Below, in pieces: positions 27,975 to 36,295 of a DNA stretch of 64,000 nucleotides. Each line of letters opens with the position of its first letter. Within the stretch, counting starts at the first letter, position 1. The position numbers were made by a program, and so were the translations under genes. The DNA is from Paenibacillus xylaniclasticus (GTDB lineage: Bacteria; Bacillota; Bacilli; Paenibacillales; Paenibacillaceae): contig NZ_BIML01000001.1 of the NCBI RefSeq assembly GCF_004001065.1, forward strand, positions 124,001 through 188,000, in the 5' to 3' direction. The notes under the pieces were generated by a model. It worked only from the letters and a program-made list of their open reading frames with translations. It did no database searches and was not told the origin of the DNA.

Positions 27975-28790
27975 TTACTGCTCCGGCTGGCAGGAAGGGC
28001 AGAAGAACATTTTCTTCGACGCGGCTTCCGATTGCTGAATAGGTGTACCGCATTTGAAGCAAGGCTGGCCCCCGCGATCGTAAACACGACAGCGTTCATT
28101 GTAACCGCCCGTCAGTGTGTCGCCGCGGAACAGCGGTGAATCCATATAGCCGCCTGCGGCAATCGCATCGCGAAGCACCGATTGCGTCGCGCGAAACAGC
28201 CGCTCCCAGTCTTCGTCGCGAAGCGATGAAATTCGCGTGTTAGGCCGAATCGATGCGGTATAACAGATTTCATCCGAATAGCAGTTTCCGATGCCGGCAA
28301 TTGTATGCTGGTCGACGAGCGCCGATTTCAGCATCCCCCGTTTGCCTTGGAACAGCTTCTTGAACGACTCTGCCGTCATTCGTTGATCAAGCGGCTCAGG
28401 GCCAAGCTCCCGGAACTGCTCGACAACTTCCTTCGCTGTCAACAGATGAACATATCCTAGCCGCAATCCAATTCCGAACAGCTTGTGGTTACCGAATGAC
28501 AGTTCCACCTGTACTGTCCGGTCAGGACGGTCCTCATCATCCCCATAATAGAGCGAGCCACCGAGCATTAAATGGATCACAAGCCTGCGTCCATCGTCCA
28601 GATGGAACAACAGATGCTTGCCCCGTCTCTCGACGTAATATACCGTTCTGCCAATGACGGCTGAGACGAATGCGTCAGGGGTCATATTAATTGTTTTATC
28701 GCGTGTTACGGCAGCACCGGTAATCTGCTTGCCGGCAATTCGTTCCGACAGCATGCTGCGATACGTTTCCATTTCCGGTAGTTCCGGCAT
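27975..28790 (-). CDS. mutM: Formamidopyrimidine-DNA glycosylase
   Basis: The 271-residue enzyme removes oxidised purines such as 8-oxoguanine and nicks the abasic site. The mature N-terminus MPELPEMETYR supplies the catalytic Pro2 and Glu. The helix-two-turn-helix (ALVDQHTIAGIGNCYSDEI) and the C-terminal zinc finger (CFKCGTPIQQ ... FFCPSCQ) are intact. It is cotranscribed with nfo. Confidence 0.94.
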   Translation of the reverse strand: MPELPEMETYRSMLSERIAGKQITGAAVTRDKTINMTPDAFVSAVIGRTVYYVERRGKHLLFHLDDGRRLVIHLMLGGSLYYGDDEDRPDRTVQVELSFGNHKLFGIGLRLGYVHLLTAKEVVEQFRELGPEPLDQRMTAESFKKLFQGKRGMLKSALVDQHTIAGIGNCYSDEICYTASIRPNTRISSLRDEDWERLFRATQSVLRDAIAAGGYMDSPLFRGDTLTGGYNERCRVYDRGGQPCFKCGTPIQQSEAASKKMFFCPSCQPEQ

Positions 28791-28829
28791 CCGTCCTCTT
28801 CCTTCCTGTCCGTACGTTTCCTTCTCTTA

Positions 28830-29639
28830 TTACCTGATTCGCTCTGATATATACGATATAAGTGCGTCTAAGTCCGCACATACGACGTCCGCTCGGCAGC
28901 CAGCTTGCGCGGCATAATGCTCTAAATTATCGGCCGTCGTCAATCCGGTCAGTACAAGCGCCGTCGCACACCCTGCTGCAATACCAGCTCCGATATCCGT
29001 AGCAAGATTATCGCCGACGACCAGCGTATCAGCGGCTTCAACTCCTAGACGCTCCAGCGCATAGTTCATCAGAATCGGAGATGGCTTACCGATAACCGTT
29101 GGCACCTTGCCGCTCGCCGCTTGGAGCATAGCACCGATCGAGCCCGCTCCCGGAATCAAGCCGTGCTCGGAAGGCAGCAGCAGATCTGGATTCGTCATAA
29201 CTGACTCGGCGCCGTTTAGCAGTTGCTCGACGGCACAGGCTATTTTGGTATAGGTAAGCTCCCGGTCAATTCCTTGCAGTACGACGTCAGCACCGCTGTC
29301 CACCAGCTGCAGTCCTGCATTCAACGCCGCTTCACGTAATCCGCTCTCGCCTATAATAAAAACTTTGGCTCCCGGACGCCGCCCCGCGACATATTCGGCA
29401 GCAGCTCCTGCTGACGTACAGACGTCCTCAGCCCTCGCAGGAAGCCCCATCCCCCGCAGCCTTGCTGCGAATGCTTCCGGCGACAGCGAGGAGTTATTCG
29501 TGACATAGCGATAAGGAATGTCGTTAGCTGTCAGCATTTCCATCAGCCGATCTGCCCCTGGAATCATTCTCGTTCCATGATACAGAGTACCGTCTAGATC
29601 TAGGAGAACGCCTTTAATCATACGTTGTGAGTTCGTCAT
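28830..29639 (-). CDS. NagD-like HAD phosphatase
   Basis: The 269-residue product is a HAD-superfamily IIA phosphatase (NagD/AraL/4-nitrophenylphosphatase type). Motif I is VLLDLDGTLYHG, motif II YRYVTNNSS, the Lys is in VIGKPSP, and the terminal acid motif is VVGDNLATDIGAG. The substrate is likely a sugar or nucleotide phosphate but cannot be named. It overlaps the Gfo/Idh gene by 4 bases. Confidence 0.88.
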   Translation of the reverse strand: MTNSQRMIKGVLLDLDGTLYHGTRMIPGADRLMEMLTANDIPYRYVTNNSSLSPEAFAARLRGMGLPARAEDVCTSAGAAAEYVAGRRPGAKVFIIGESGLREAALNAGLQLVDSGADVVLQGIDRELTYTKIACAVEQLLNGAESVMTNPDLLLPSEHGLIPGAGSIGAMLQAASGKVPTVIGKPSPILMNYALERLGVEAADTLVVGDNLATDIGAGIAAGCATALVLTGLTTADNLEHYAAQAGCRADVVCADLDALISYISERIR

Positions 29640-30730
29640 ACGCGTCCTTCCTCCGCTTGCGCAAGTACACGATCGATCCAGTACTCGGCGATAACGCCAT
29701 CCTTGAGCGTCGGCACAATATCTGCCCAGCGATTATCACCTGTAAGACGAAGCACGAAATGATGTAATGCGCCGAAATGAGTATCCACCGCAAAGCCCAT
29801 CGTCGACTTCTCGTCTGGTATAAGCGCAAGGGAAGAAGGTTCTGGCAGCGTACCTGCCATCCCCTTCAGAAGATGAACGGCCGGGACTGCGTCTCGTTCC
29901 AAATCGCAGGTGATCGCTCCTTGTGATCCGACGATCTGGATATCGAACGCCTCGGAGCCGAGTGCAACACGGGATACTTCCGCCATACCATTGACACCGG
30001 ATTCAGTAGTCAAATGAATAACAGCCCAATCGTCAATCGACATCTCGACTAATTCGGTACTGCCGGCAGCTGCAGGACGGCGTTTCACATGAGTAGAAAC
30101 GCGTCCGTTGGCGTTTGCAATCTCACCGAACCAATAACGGAATAAATCAAGGGCATGAACACCCAAATCGCTTATGGCGCCGCCGCCGGACATGCTTGTA
30201 TCAAGCCGCCAGCTGACCGGACGTTCCGGATTCAGATAACCGGAGCGGCGGTATGCAATTTTACACTGCAGGATATCACCGACAACCCCTTGTGCTACAA
30301 GCTCCCGAATGCGCATCGCTGCCGGATGGTAGCGGAACGTGAACGCCAATTGCGAAGTCAAGCCTGAAGCGAGCACAGCTTGTTCAAGCGCGGAGGACGA
30401 ATCGTACCGATCCGTAATCGGCTTCTCACAATAAATCGCTTTATCGCCCGCAATAGCTGCTCTTACATCGAAGTCGTGGCGATTATTCGGCGTACAAATA
30501 TCGATAACATCAACTTGATCATCATGCGCTGCTTCCTCAGCGCTAGCTACGACACGTCTGAAGCCGATCGCTTCCGCCTGTGCGCGGTTACGTTCCGGAT
30601 CACGTGTAATAAGCGTGTCGAGAACCGGGACAGCGGGTACCTTCTTCACAATCGGCAGCGCACGGAGCGCCGTCATATGAGTTCTGGCTATATTTCCGAA
30701 GCCACTGAAAGCAAATCGGATTGTCTTCAT
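29636..30730 (-). CDS. Gfo/Idh/MocA family oxidoreductase
   Basis: The 364-residue product has the N-terminal NAD(P) fold (FAFSGFGNIARTH), the family signature YCEKPIT and a C-terminal alpha/beta domain. There the sequence GGGAISDLGVHALDLFRYWFG carries the catalytic-site Asp and His. It probably oxidises or reduces a sugar or inositol-type substrate. It is the first gene of a two-gene unit with the NagD-like phosphatase. Confidence 0.88.
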   Translation of the reverse strand: MKTIRFAFSGFGNIARTHMTALRALPIVKKVPAVPVLDTLITRDPERNRAQAEAIGFRRVVASAEEAAHDDQVDVIDICTPNNRHDFDVRAAIAGDKAIYCEKPITDRYDSSSALEQAVLASGLTSQLAFTFRYHPAAMRIRELVAQGVVGDILQCKIAYRRSGYLNPERPVSWRLDTSMSGGGAISDLGVHALDLFRYWFGEIANANGRVSTHVKRRPAAAGSTELVEMSIDDWAVIHLTTESGVNGMAEVSRVALGSEAFDIQIVGSQGAITCDLERDAVPAVHLLKGMAGTLPEPSSLALIPDEKSTMGFAVDTHFGALHHFVLRLTGDNRWADIVPTLKDGVIAEYWIDRVLAQAEEGRV

Positions 30731-30903
30731 CTATGTATTATTCCCCCTGCTCTCTATCCTATCGGCTTACAATGCATAAAGCATATGTATAGCCTTCTTG
30801 CCACAATAACATAGCTGCCGCTATGTTGCCAAGCTGTACCGATGAAGCGTGCAGTCGAATTGGCAAGCCGTACGTTAGTTACCAGCAGTGCCGTTGAGCA
30901 CAC

Positions 30904-30937
30904 AGGAAGAAGCCTCCCGTGAAAGACGCTTCTTCCT
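30904..30937 (-). terminator. Hairpin after mrfB
   Basis: AGGAAGAAGC and GCTTCTTCCT form a 10-base perfect stem with a 14-base loop, about 40 bases past the mrfB stop. No strong T tract follows, so termination is probable rather than certain. Confidence 0.5.
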
Positions 30938-30979
30938 ATACATGCCCTTCAGCTGCAAGTGGGAAATAACCCGTCTGCT

Positions 30980-32380
30980 TCAACGGCCAGCCTTGCGGAG
31001 CAGCCTGTCAATGCGATGCTTTAGCGCGTCGATCTCTTTGCGGCGTTTACGGTCTGCCCGCCCCGATAGCGGATGGCTTAACGCAAGCTCCAGCGCGGCT
31101 CGGCTGTAATCCAGCGCTCGAGGAATATCTTTTACTCGATGCTCATAGTACATCGACAGCTCGACATGAGCATCCCAATTCAAGGAAACGGAGGATTGCT
31201 CGGCAGCCTCAACCGATTTCTCCCACAGAGCAATAGCATTCGACCAGTGCCCAAGACGTTTGTCACGTTCCGCTAACCGGTTCCACACGAGCGGCGTGCC
31301 GCGATCCGATGTACGGACGAGCTCAAGCAGCGGAAGTGCCGATTCGTGACAGCCCATACGTTCCAGCCACAGTCCGGTGCGGACAAGCTCCTCCGGCTCC
31401 GTCGGAACCGGGAACGCTTCACCAATTCGACCCGCCAGCAAATGTCCGAAGCGAATTGCGAGCGCGGCAAGCGACAGCATATCAATCTCATTATGTCGAA
31501 ACACATCAAGCAGCGGCTTAGGATCACCATCAGCCAAATAAGCAAAATAACGTCCTGGAGCTTCTGATCCAGGCAGGTCATCCTCGCGAAAGACGCCCAA
31601 CCGCTCTTCCTCCACGTGGCTGAGCTTGCAGGATACGAGTGTATTGCGCCAAATGCTGCGGGAAGGGTGCAAAAAATCAAGATGCAGCGGCTCCCACACC
31701 TTGCTGCCGAATCCGTTCATTATAAACCGGCTTTGCATTACCGGCCAGTCGAACGTCCGGCCATTATAAGTAACAAGATAACGGAAGCTCGGTAGACGTT
31801 CTGCCAGATCAGCCAGCATTGCACGCTCTTCTGCCGGATGACGAATGAGCGATTGCCGAACAACATATTCGCCATTATCGAAGAAGGCGATCCCCATCAT
31901 GAACGGCACATTACCCGCGCCCGCCCCTAAGCCCGTCGTCTCCAAATCGAGAAACAGCACCTCGCTGCCATCGATCGGTCCCCCATTACCTTGAACAGAA
32001 GCGTCCGCCCCCATCACTTCCTCAATGCCATGAAATGCGGACAATGCCGGTGAGGCTGATTCCCATTCGGCAAAGGCGTGTATGCCATGACGGTATTCTA
32101 TCGAATAACGCGTCTCCTTCAGTAGAAACTCACCTGACGCATTGCGTACAAGCCGTACGCCGTAGGGCTCCCATTCGGGTACAATTTCGGTTGATGCTTC
32201 TGACAGGCTCTTACAATCATCTAGATTCGCTTGTACTGTCGTAGAGCCCATAGCCGTATCCGTTGGATTATCGATGAGATCTCCGGTATTCGGTGCTGCC
32301 GCAGGCTCTGTTGAAGCACCTGCTCCCTGCACGGCGCTTGTACCTCTCAGCCGGTTAAACCGGTCACGAAACGCGTTCAT
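30980..32380 (-). CDS. mrfB: DEDD exonuclease of the MrfAB repair system (YprB)
   Basis: The 466-residue product has a ribonuclease-H-like 3'-5' exonuclease domain (VLFLDLETTGLGAG, then LVTYNGRTFDWPV and HNEIDMLSLAALA). A C-terminal helical part of TPR type follows (PLVWNRLAERDKRLGHWSNAI, IPRALDYSRAALELA). In B. subtilis MrfA and MrfB act together on mitomycin C damage. The gene overlaps mrfA by 4 bases, which supports the pairing. The N-terminal 70 residues are low in complexity. Confidence 0.88.
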   Translation of the reverse strand: MNAFRDRFNRLRGTSAVQGAGASTEPAAAPNTGDLIDNPTDTAMGSTTVQANLDDCKSLSEASTEIVPEWEPYGVRLVRNASGEFLLKETRYSIEYRHGIHAFAEWESASPALSAFHGIEEVMGADASVQGNGGPIDGSEVLFLDLETTGLGAGAGNVPFMMGIAFFDNGEYVVRQSLIRHPAEERAMLADLAERLPSFRYLVTYNGRTFDWPVMQSRFIMNGFGSKVWEPLHLDFLHPSRSIWRNTLVSCKLSHVEEERLGVFREDDLPGSEAPGRYFAYLADGDPKPLLDVFRHNEIDMLSLAALAIRFGHLLAGRIGEAFPVPTEPEELVRTGLWLERMGCHESALPLLELVRTSDRGTPLVWNRLAERDKRLGHWSNAIALWEKSVEAAEQSSVSLNWDAHVELSMYYEHRVKDIPRALDYSRAALELALSHPLSGRADRKRRKEIDALKHRIDRLLRKAGR

Positions 32381-34662
32381 CGTCCCGCACCCGCTTCCTC
32401 AAGCAGCGATAGCGCCTGCGTCTTGCCGAGCAGACCGACTTCCTCGATCGGACCGACGCATGCCGGACAGCCGCTCAAGCAGGTGCATTGCGAAATCAGC
32501 TTGTGCGCCCGCTCAAGCAGCTCATCATGTACGTCGAACAGCCGCTCGCTTAGGCCAATCCCTCCAGGATAACGGTCATAGAAATAAATCGTCGGCCGCT
32601 CTGTATGAACCGCCTTCACCTGCGGTACGACACGGATGTCGAGCGGATCGCACATCAGATAGACGGGCGCAATATGAACCAGGACGTTCGCAAGGCCAAG
32701 CAGCGCGCACTGCATCTCGTTCGTTCCTTTGCCAGCAGCCGCCTCCTCACTGAACGAAAACCAATAGCCGCTCGTATGCAGCTCCTCCTCAGGCAGATGA
32801 ATCGGACCAGAACCGATATTCTCATGCGTACGAAGCCTAATTTTTTTGAATATGGTTGCCTTCGCATTGACGGTCACTTCACCATACGTCCGAACAATTC
32901 CGCCGCTCACACGCTCCTTGTCGGCGTGCAGCACCTTCAGCTCAACCGCCATATTCGCATCAGTGTAATAGTCAACATCAACCTGCCGCACATAGGCTTT
33001 CTTCTCATGATAATCTAGCTTCTCCACCTGATACTGAACGCCCTCATGAATATAAATCGCTTCTTCATGAATGAGCGTAGGCGCGCTAAACCGGTCTACT
33101 TCTCCCAGCACCCTGCTGCCCTCACTCATATCGATGATGATGAAGTTCTCCTGTGCGGCCGAGCGGAGCGAAATACCGTGCGCCGGGAACGACTGCTCCA
33201 TCCAATACCAGCGGTTGCCTGCACGGTGCAGCACCTTCTCCTCGACAAGAAATTCGAGCATATCCTCAAGCGTCTCCGAGCCGAACGTCTCCCCCATCTC
33301 GAACGGCAGTTCATAGGCGGCGCATTTCACATGGTCAATCAAAATAAGCAAATTGTCCGGATGTATTAGCGCCCTCTCCGGAGGACGGTTAAAGAAATAA
33401 TCCGGATTCTGAATAATGTATTGATCCAGCGGGTTACTGCTGGCTACCATGAACGTAACCGAGCTCGTCTGCCGGCGCCCTGCACGACCGGATTGCTGCC
33501 AGGTACTGGCTACTGTGCCTGGGTATCCGTTCAGCACGCAAGCCTGCAGCTGCCCGATATCGATCCCAAGCTCTAGTGCATTCGTGCTGACGACGCCTCG
33601 AATCTCACCGCTGCGCAGCCCCCGCTCAATCTCGCGCCGCAGCTTCGGCAAATAACCTCCTCGGTACCCGCGAATGGACTTGTCATTCACTTTGTCCTTA
33701 ATAAGCTCCTGCAGATAAGTCAGCAGCAGCTCGACTCGTACGCGGCTGCGTGCGAATACGATTGTCTGCACGCCTTGACGCAGCAGCATGCCCGCCAGCT
33801 TACGTGTCTCCAGCACGCTGCTGCGGCGAATGCCCAGCTGCTGATTCACGACAGGAGGATTGTAAAATATAAAATGCTTCTCGCCCATTGGCGCTCCATT
33901 ATCATCTACAAGTGTCACCTGCTCACCGATGAGCCGCTCCGCATGCTCCTGCGGATTGTCAATCGTCGCGGAAGCGCATATAAATTGCGGCGAGGAGCCG
34001 TAAAACCTGCATATCCGCTTCAATCGGCGAATAACATTCGCAACATGGCTGCCGAATACGCCTCGATAAGCATGCAGCTCGTCAATAACGATATAACGAA
34101 TGTTCTCGAACAGCTTCACCCACTTCGTGTGATGAGGCAGTATTGCGGAGTGTAGCATATCTGGATTCGTCACAACGATATGCCCTGCGTTCCGTATCGC
34201 GGTTCGAACCGTCGGAGGCGTATCTCCATCATAGGTATGCGTCTTGATGTCGACCTCCATAATATCAGCAAGCTTCTGAAGCTCGGCGACCTGATCCTGC
34301 GCAAGCGCCTTCGTCGGGAACATATACAGCGCTCGCCCATCATCATTCTCAAGCAGCGACTGTAGCACCGGTAAGTTGTAGCACATCGTCTTACCCGATG
34401 CGGTAGGTGTAACGGCCACAACATGCCGTCCTTCCCTCACCGCCTGATATGCCTTCGCTTGATGCACATACAGCTCATGAATGTCACGCTCTGCAAGCGC
34501 TGCCTTCAGCTTCGGGTCCAGATCGGCTGGAAGCGGCGACGTACGTGCTTCGCGGGGCGGTATCGTATGCCAATGCGTTACATTTGCCATCAGCTCCGGG
34601 TCCTGCTTCAACTGCTCCAGCCATTCATCCAAATCGTTGGCTCGGCCCGTCCATCGGTTCAT
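32377..34662 (-). CDS. mrfA: DEAH-type helicase of the MrfAB repair system (YprA)
   Basis: The 761-residue superfamily 2 helicase has Walker A TPTASGKT, DEAH-box variant DELH in IVIDELHAYRG, motif III SATI and motif VI QQSGRAGR. The C-terminal DUF1998-type zinc region CTCLSGCPACVG supplies four cysteines, as in B. subtilis MrfA. GGGAGG precedes the start. Upstream a promoter holds a LexA-like box in its spacer, which would place the pair under SOS control here; this is inferred. Confidence 0.92.
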   Translation of the reverse strand: MNRWTGRANDLDEWLEQLKQDPELMANVTHWHTIPPREARTSPLPADLDPKLKAALAERDIHELYVHQAKAYQAVREGRHVVAVTPTASGKTMCYNLPVLQSLLENDDGRALYMFPTKALAQDQVAELQKLADIMEVDIKTHTYDGDTPPTVRTAIRNAGHIVVTNPDMLHSAILPHHTKWVKLFENIRYIVIDELHAYRGVFGSHVANVIRRLKRICRFYGSSPQFICASATIDNPQEHAERLIGEQVTLVDDNGAPMGEKHFIFYNPPVVNQQLGIRRSSVLETRKLAGMLLRQGVQTIVFARSRVRVELLLTYLQELIKDKVNDKSIRGYRGGYLPKLRREIERGLRSGEIRGVVSTNALELGIDIGQLQACVLNGYPGTVASTWQQSGRAGRRQTSSVTFMVASSNPLDQYIIQNPDYFFNRPPERALIHPDNLLILIDHVKCAAYELPFEMGETFGSETLEDMLEFLVEEKVLHRAGNRWYWMEQSFPAHGISLRSAAQENFIIIDMSEGSRVLGEVDRFSAPTLIHEEAIYIHEGVQYQVEKLDYHEKKAYVRQVDVDYYTDANMAVELKVLHADKERVSGGIVRTYGEVTVNAKATIFKKIRLRTHENIGSGPIHLPEEELHTSGYWFSFSEEAAAGKGTNEMQCALLGLANVLVHIAPVYLMCDPLDIRVVPQVKAVHTERPTIYFYDRYPGGIGLSERLFDVHDELLERAHKLISQCTCLSGCPACVGPIEEVGLLGKTQALSLLEEAGAGR

Positions 34663-34702
34663 CCTTCATCCTCCCGTTATCCGTACAAGTAGTCTAGCTT
34701 TT

Positions 34703-34731
34703 ATTGTACAGAATGCATGTTCGGCTGGCAA
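34703..34731 (-). promoter_or_regulatory. mrfA promoter with LexA-like box in the spacer
   Basis: On the minus strand TTGCCA (34731-34726), 17 bases and TACAAT (34708-34703) make a sigma-A promoter about 40 bases before mrfA. The spacer contains CGAACATGCATTC (34711-34723), a 12-of-14 match to the Bacillus LexA consensus. Confidence 0.55.
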
Positions 34732-34869
34732 TGGAAACGATGGACAGCACCTGAGTGACGTATATTTCCCCGCCTGCTACCGCATCTTATATCAAGGAAT
34801 TACAAGAGGAGCTGCTCCGCTTGTTCCAATTAACCATTCCAACAATAATAACAGGAGGTTTCGTTCATA

Positions 34870-35091
34870 ATGGCTAAACCAGATGACCGCAGCAACAACG
34901 CTTCCCGCATTCGGAATGCAATTGAGAATACGGAAGAGAATTTGCGTGAGGCGCAATCGTATCTAGACGAGCATGCCGACGAAATTTCACCGAAAGAGCT
35001 TAGCGATATTAAGCGCAAGAACAAAGGCCGCCATGCGGCAATCGAAGGCTTCCAAAACGAGCTTCAAGACGAGGAACCGCTCGAATCTTAA
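34870..35091 (+). CDS. tlp: Small acid-soluble spore protein Tlp
   Basis: The 73-residue protein is a thioredoxin-like spore protein by name only. The family is recognised by the start KPDDRSNNASRIRNAIENTEEN and the helical, highly charged rest (EISPKELSDIKRKN). It is made in the forespore under sigma-G control in Bacillus. ACAGGAGG precedes the ATG. It is one of the clear signs that the host forms endospores. It is a single gene convergent with rnz. Confidence 0.92.
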   Translation: MAKPDDRSNNASRIRNAIENTEENLREAQSYLDEHADEISPKELSDIKRKNKGRHAAIEGFQNELQDEEPLES

Positions 35092-35113
35092 TTGGACCGA
35101 CGTCTATATGTAC

Positions 35114-35162
35114 AAAGGGCGGCAGCCATCCGTGTTGGTACACGAGATGACTACCGCCCTTT
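35114..35162. terminator. Bidirectional terminator between tlp and rnz
   Basis: AAAGGGCGG and CCGCCCTTT close a long hairpin with extra pairing inside. It can serve both the plus-strand tlp and the minus-strand rnz. Confidence 0.8.
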
Positions 35163-35187
35163 CCCTATATCCCGACTCAATCCCGCC

Positions 35188-36114
35188 TCAACAGCGGCAT
35201 TCCACTGAAAATTGTGCGCCGTCATAGGCTGCGAACGACGCCGGAAACCTTGTACGCGCTTCCTCTTCAAGCCGTGCTGCTTCATCTAGATCATAACGGG
35301 AGCTGAAATGAGTCATGACAAGCTTATGCGCGCCAGCTTCTCTGGCGATTTCAGCCGCTTGAACCGTCGTCGCATGACCGTACGCCTCCGCTTTTTCTTC
35401 CAAGCCGGCCTCGAACGTCGCTTCATGTACGAGCAAATCAGCTCCGCGGGCAAGGCGAAGTGCTCCGCTGCACGGCTTTGTATCCCCCAATATCGTAACG
35501 ACCCGACCAGGGATACAAGGACCGGTTACGTCCGCGGAGCAAACGATTAGTCCGTCATCGAGCACAATATCGTCTCCGGCCTTCAGCCTGCCATACAGCG
35601 GGCCTGCAGGCACACCCGCCTCCTTCAGCTTGGCCGCGTCTAGCCGCCCTAGCCGGTCGCGCTCTACAATCCGATAACCGAAGCAAGGAACCCGATGCTC
35701 AAGTGCTGCCGCCTCCACGCTGAACTGCCCATCATCATAGATAATACCTTCCTCGACTTCGACATAATGAATGTCATACGTTATGCGCGTTCCGCTCCAA
35801 TCCAACATCGATTGGAGCATTTCACGCAGCCCCTTCGGGCCGTACACCGTAACGGGATCAACACCGCCGTCATAGGCGCGTGTGCTGAGAAGACCGGCAA
35901 GTCCAAAAGTATGATCACCATGCATATGCGTAATAAAAATACGGTCGATCCGATTCAGCTTAATCGACGTTTCGAGCAGCTTATGCTGCGTCCCTTCGCC
36001 CGCATCGAACAGCCAGACTGAATTCGACGGCGAAGGAAGCCGAAGCGCAGCCGAGGTCACATTGCGCTGCCGGCTCGGTCTGCCTGCACCTGTTCCGAGA
36101 AATGTTAGCTCCAA
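35188..36114 (-). CDS. rnz: Ribonuclease Z
   Basis: The 308-residue enzyme trims tRNA 3' ends. It begins LELTFLGTGAG, has the metal motif THMHGDHTFGL, and near the end the ligands VHEATF and MTHFSSRY. Length and order match Bacillus RNase Z. The start is TTG at 36114 with GGAGG 7 bases upstream; the in-frame ATG 21 codons earlier adds a non-homologous tail. Confidence 0.93.
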   Translation of the reverse strand: MELTFLGTGAGRPSRQRNVTSAALRLPSPSNSVWLFDAGEGTQHKLLETSIKLNRIDRIFITHMHGDHTFGLAGLLSTRAYDGGVDPVTVYGPKGLREMLQSMLDWSGTRITYDIHYVEVEEGIIYDDGQFSVEAAALEHRVPCFGYRIVERDRLGRLDAAKLKEAGVPAGPLYGRLKAGDDIVLDDGLIVCSADVTGPCIPGRVVTILGDTKPCSGALRLARGADLLVHEATFEAGLEEKAEAYGHATTVQAAEIAREAGAHKLVMTHFSSRYDLDEAARLEEEARTRFPASFAAYDGAQFSVECRC

Positions 36115-36237
36115 CCAAGCGCCTCCATCCTGTACTTGATGATCGCAAATCGCTGTAGGTGAATCTTCTACGTGCATTATTGGTTACAAACTCGCACTGC
36201 ATACACCGAAGACCTTCCCGTTCCATACCCCTTAGGT

Positions 36238-36283
36238 GAGAAAAACCTCCGGACACCCGCCTCGTTGTGGCAGTGCCCGGAGG
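36238..36283 (-). terminator. Terminator of metH
   Basis: CCTCCGG and CCGGAGG with further internal pairing form a stem (36246-36283). On the minus strand it is followed by TTTTT. Confidence 0.85.
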
Positions 36284-36295
36284 CTAATGTTTCGA

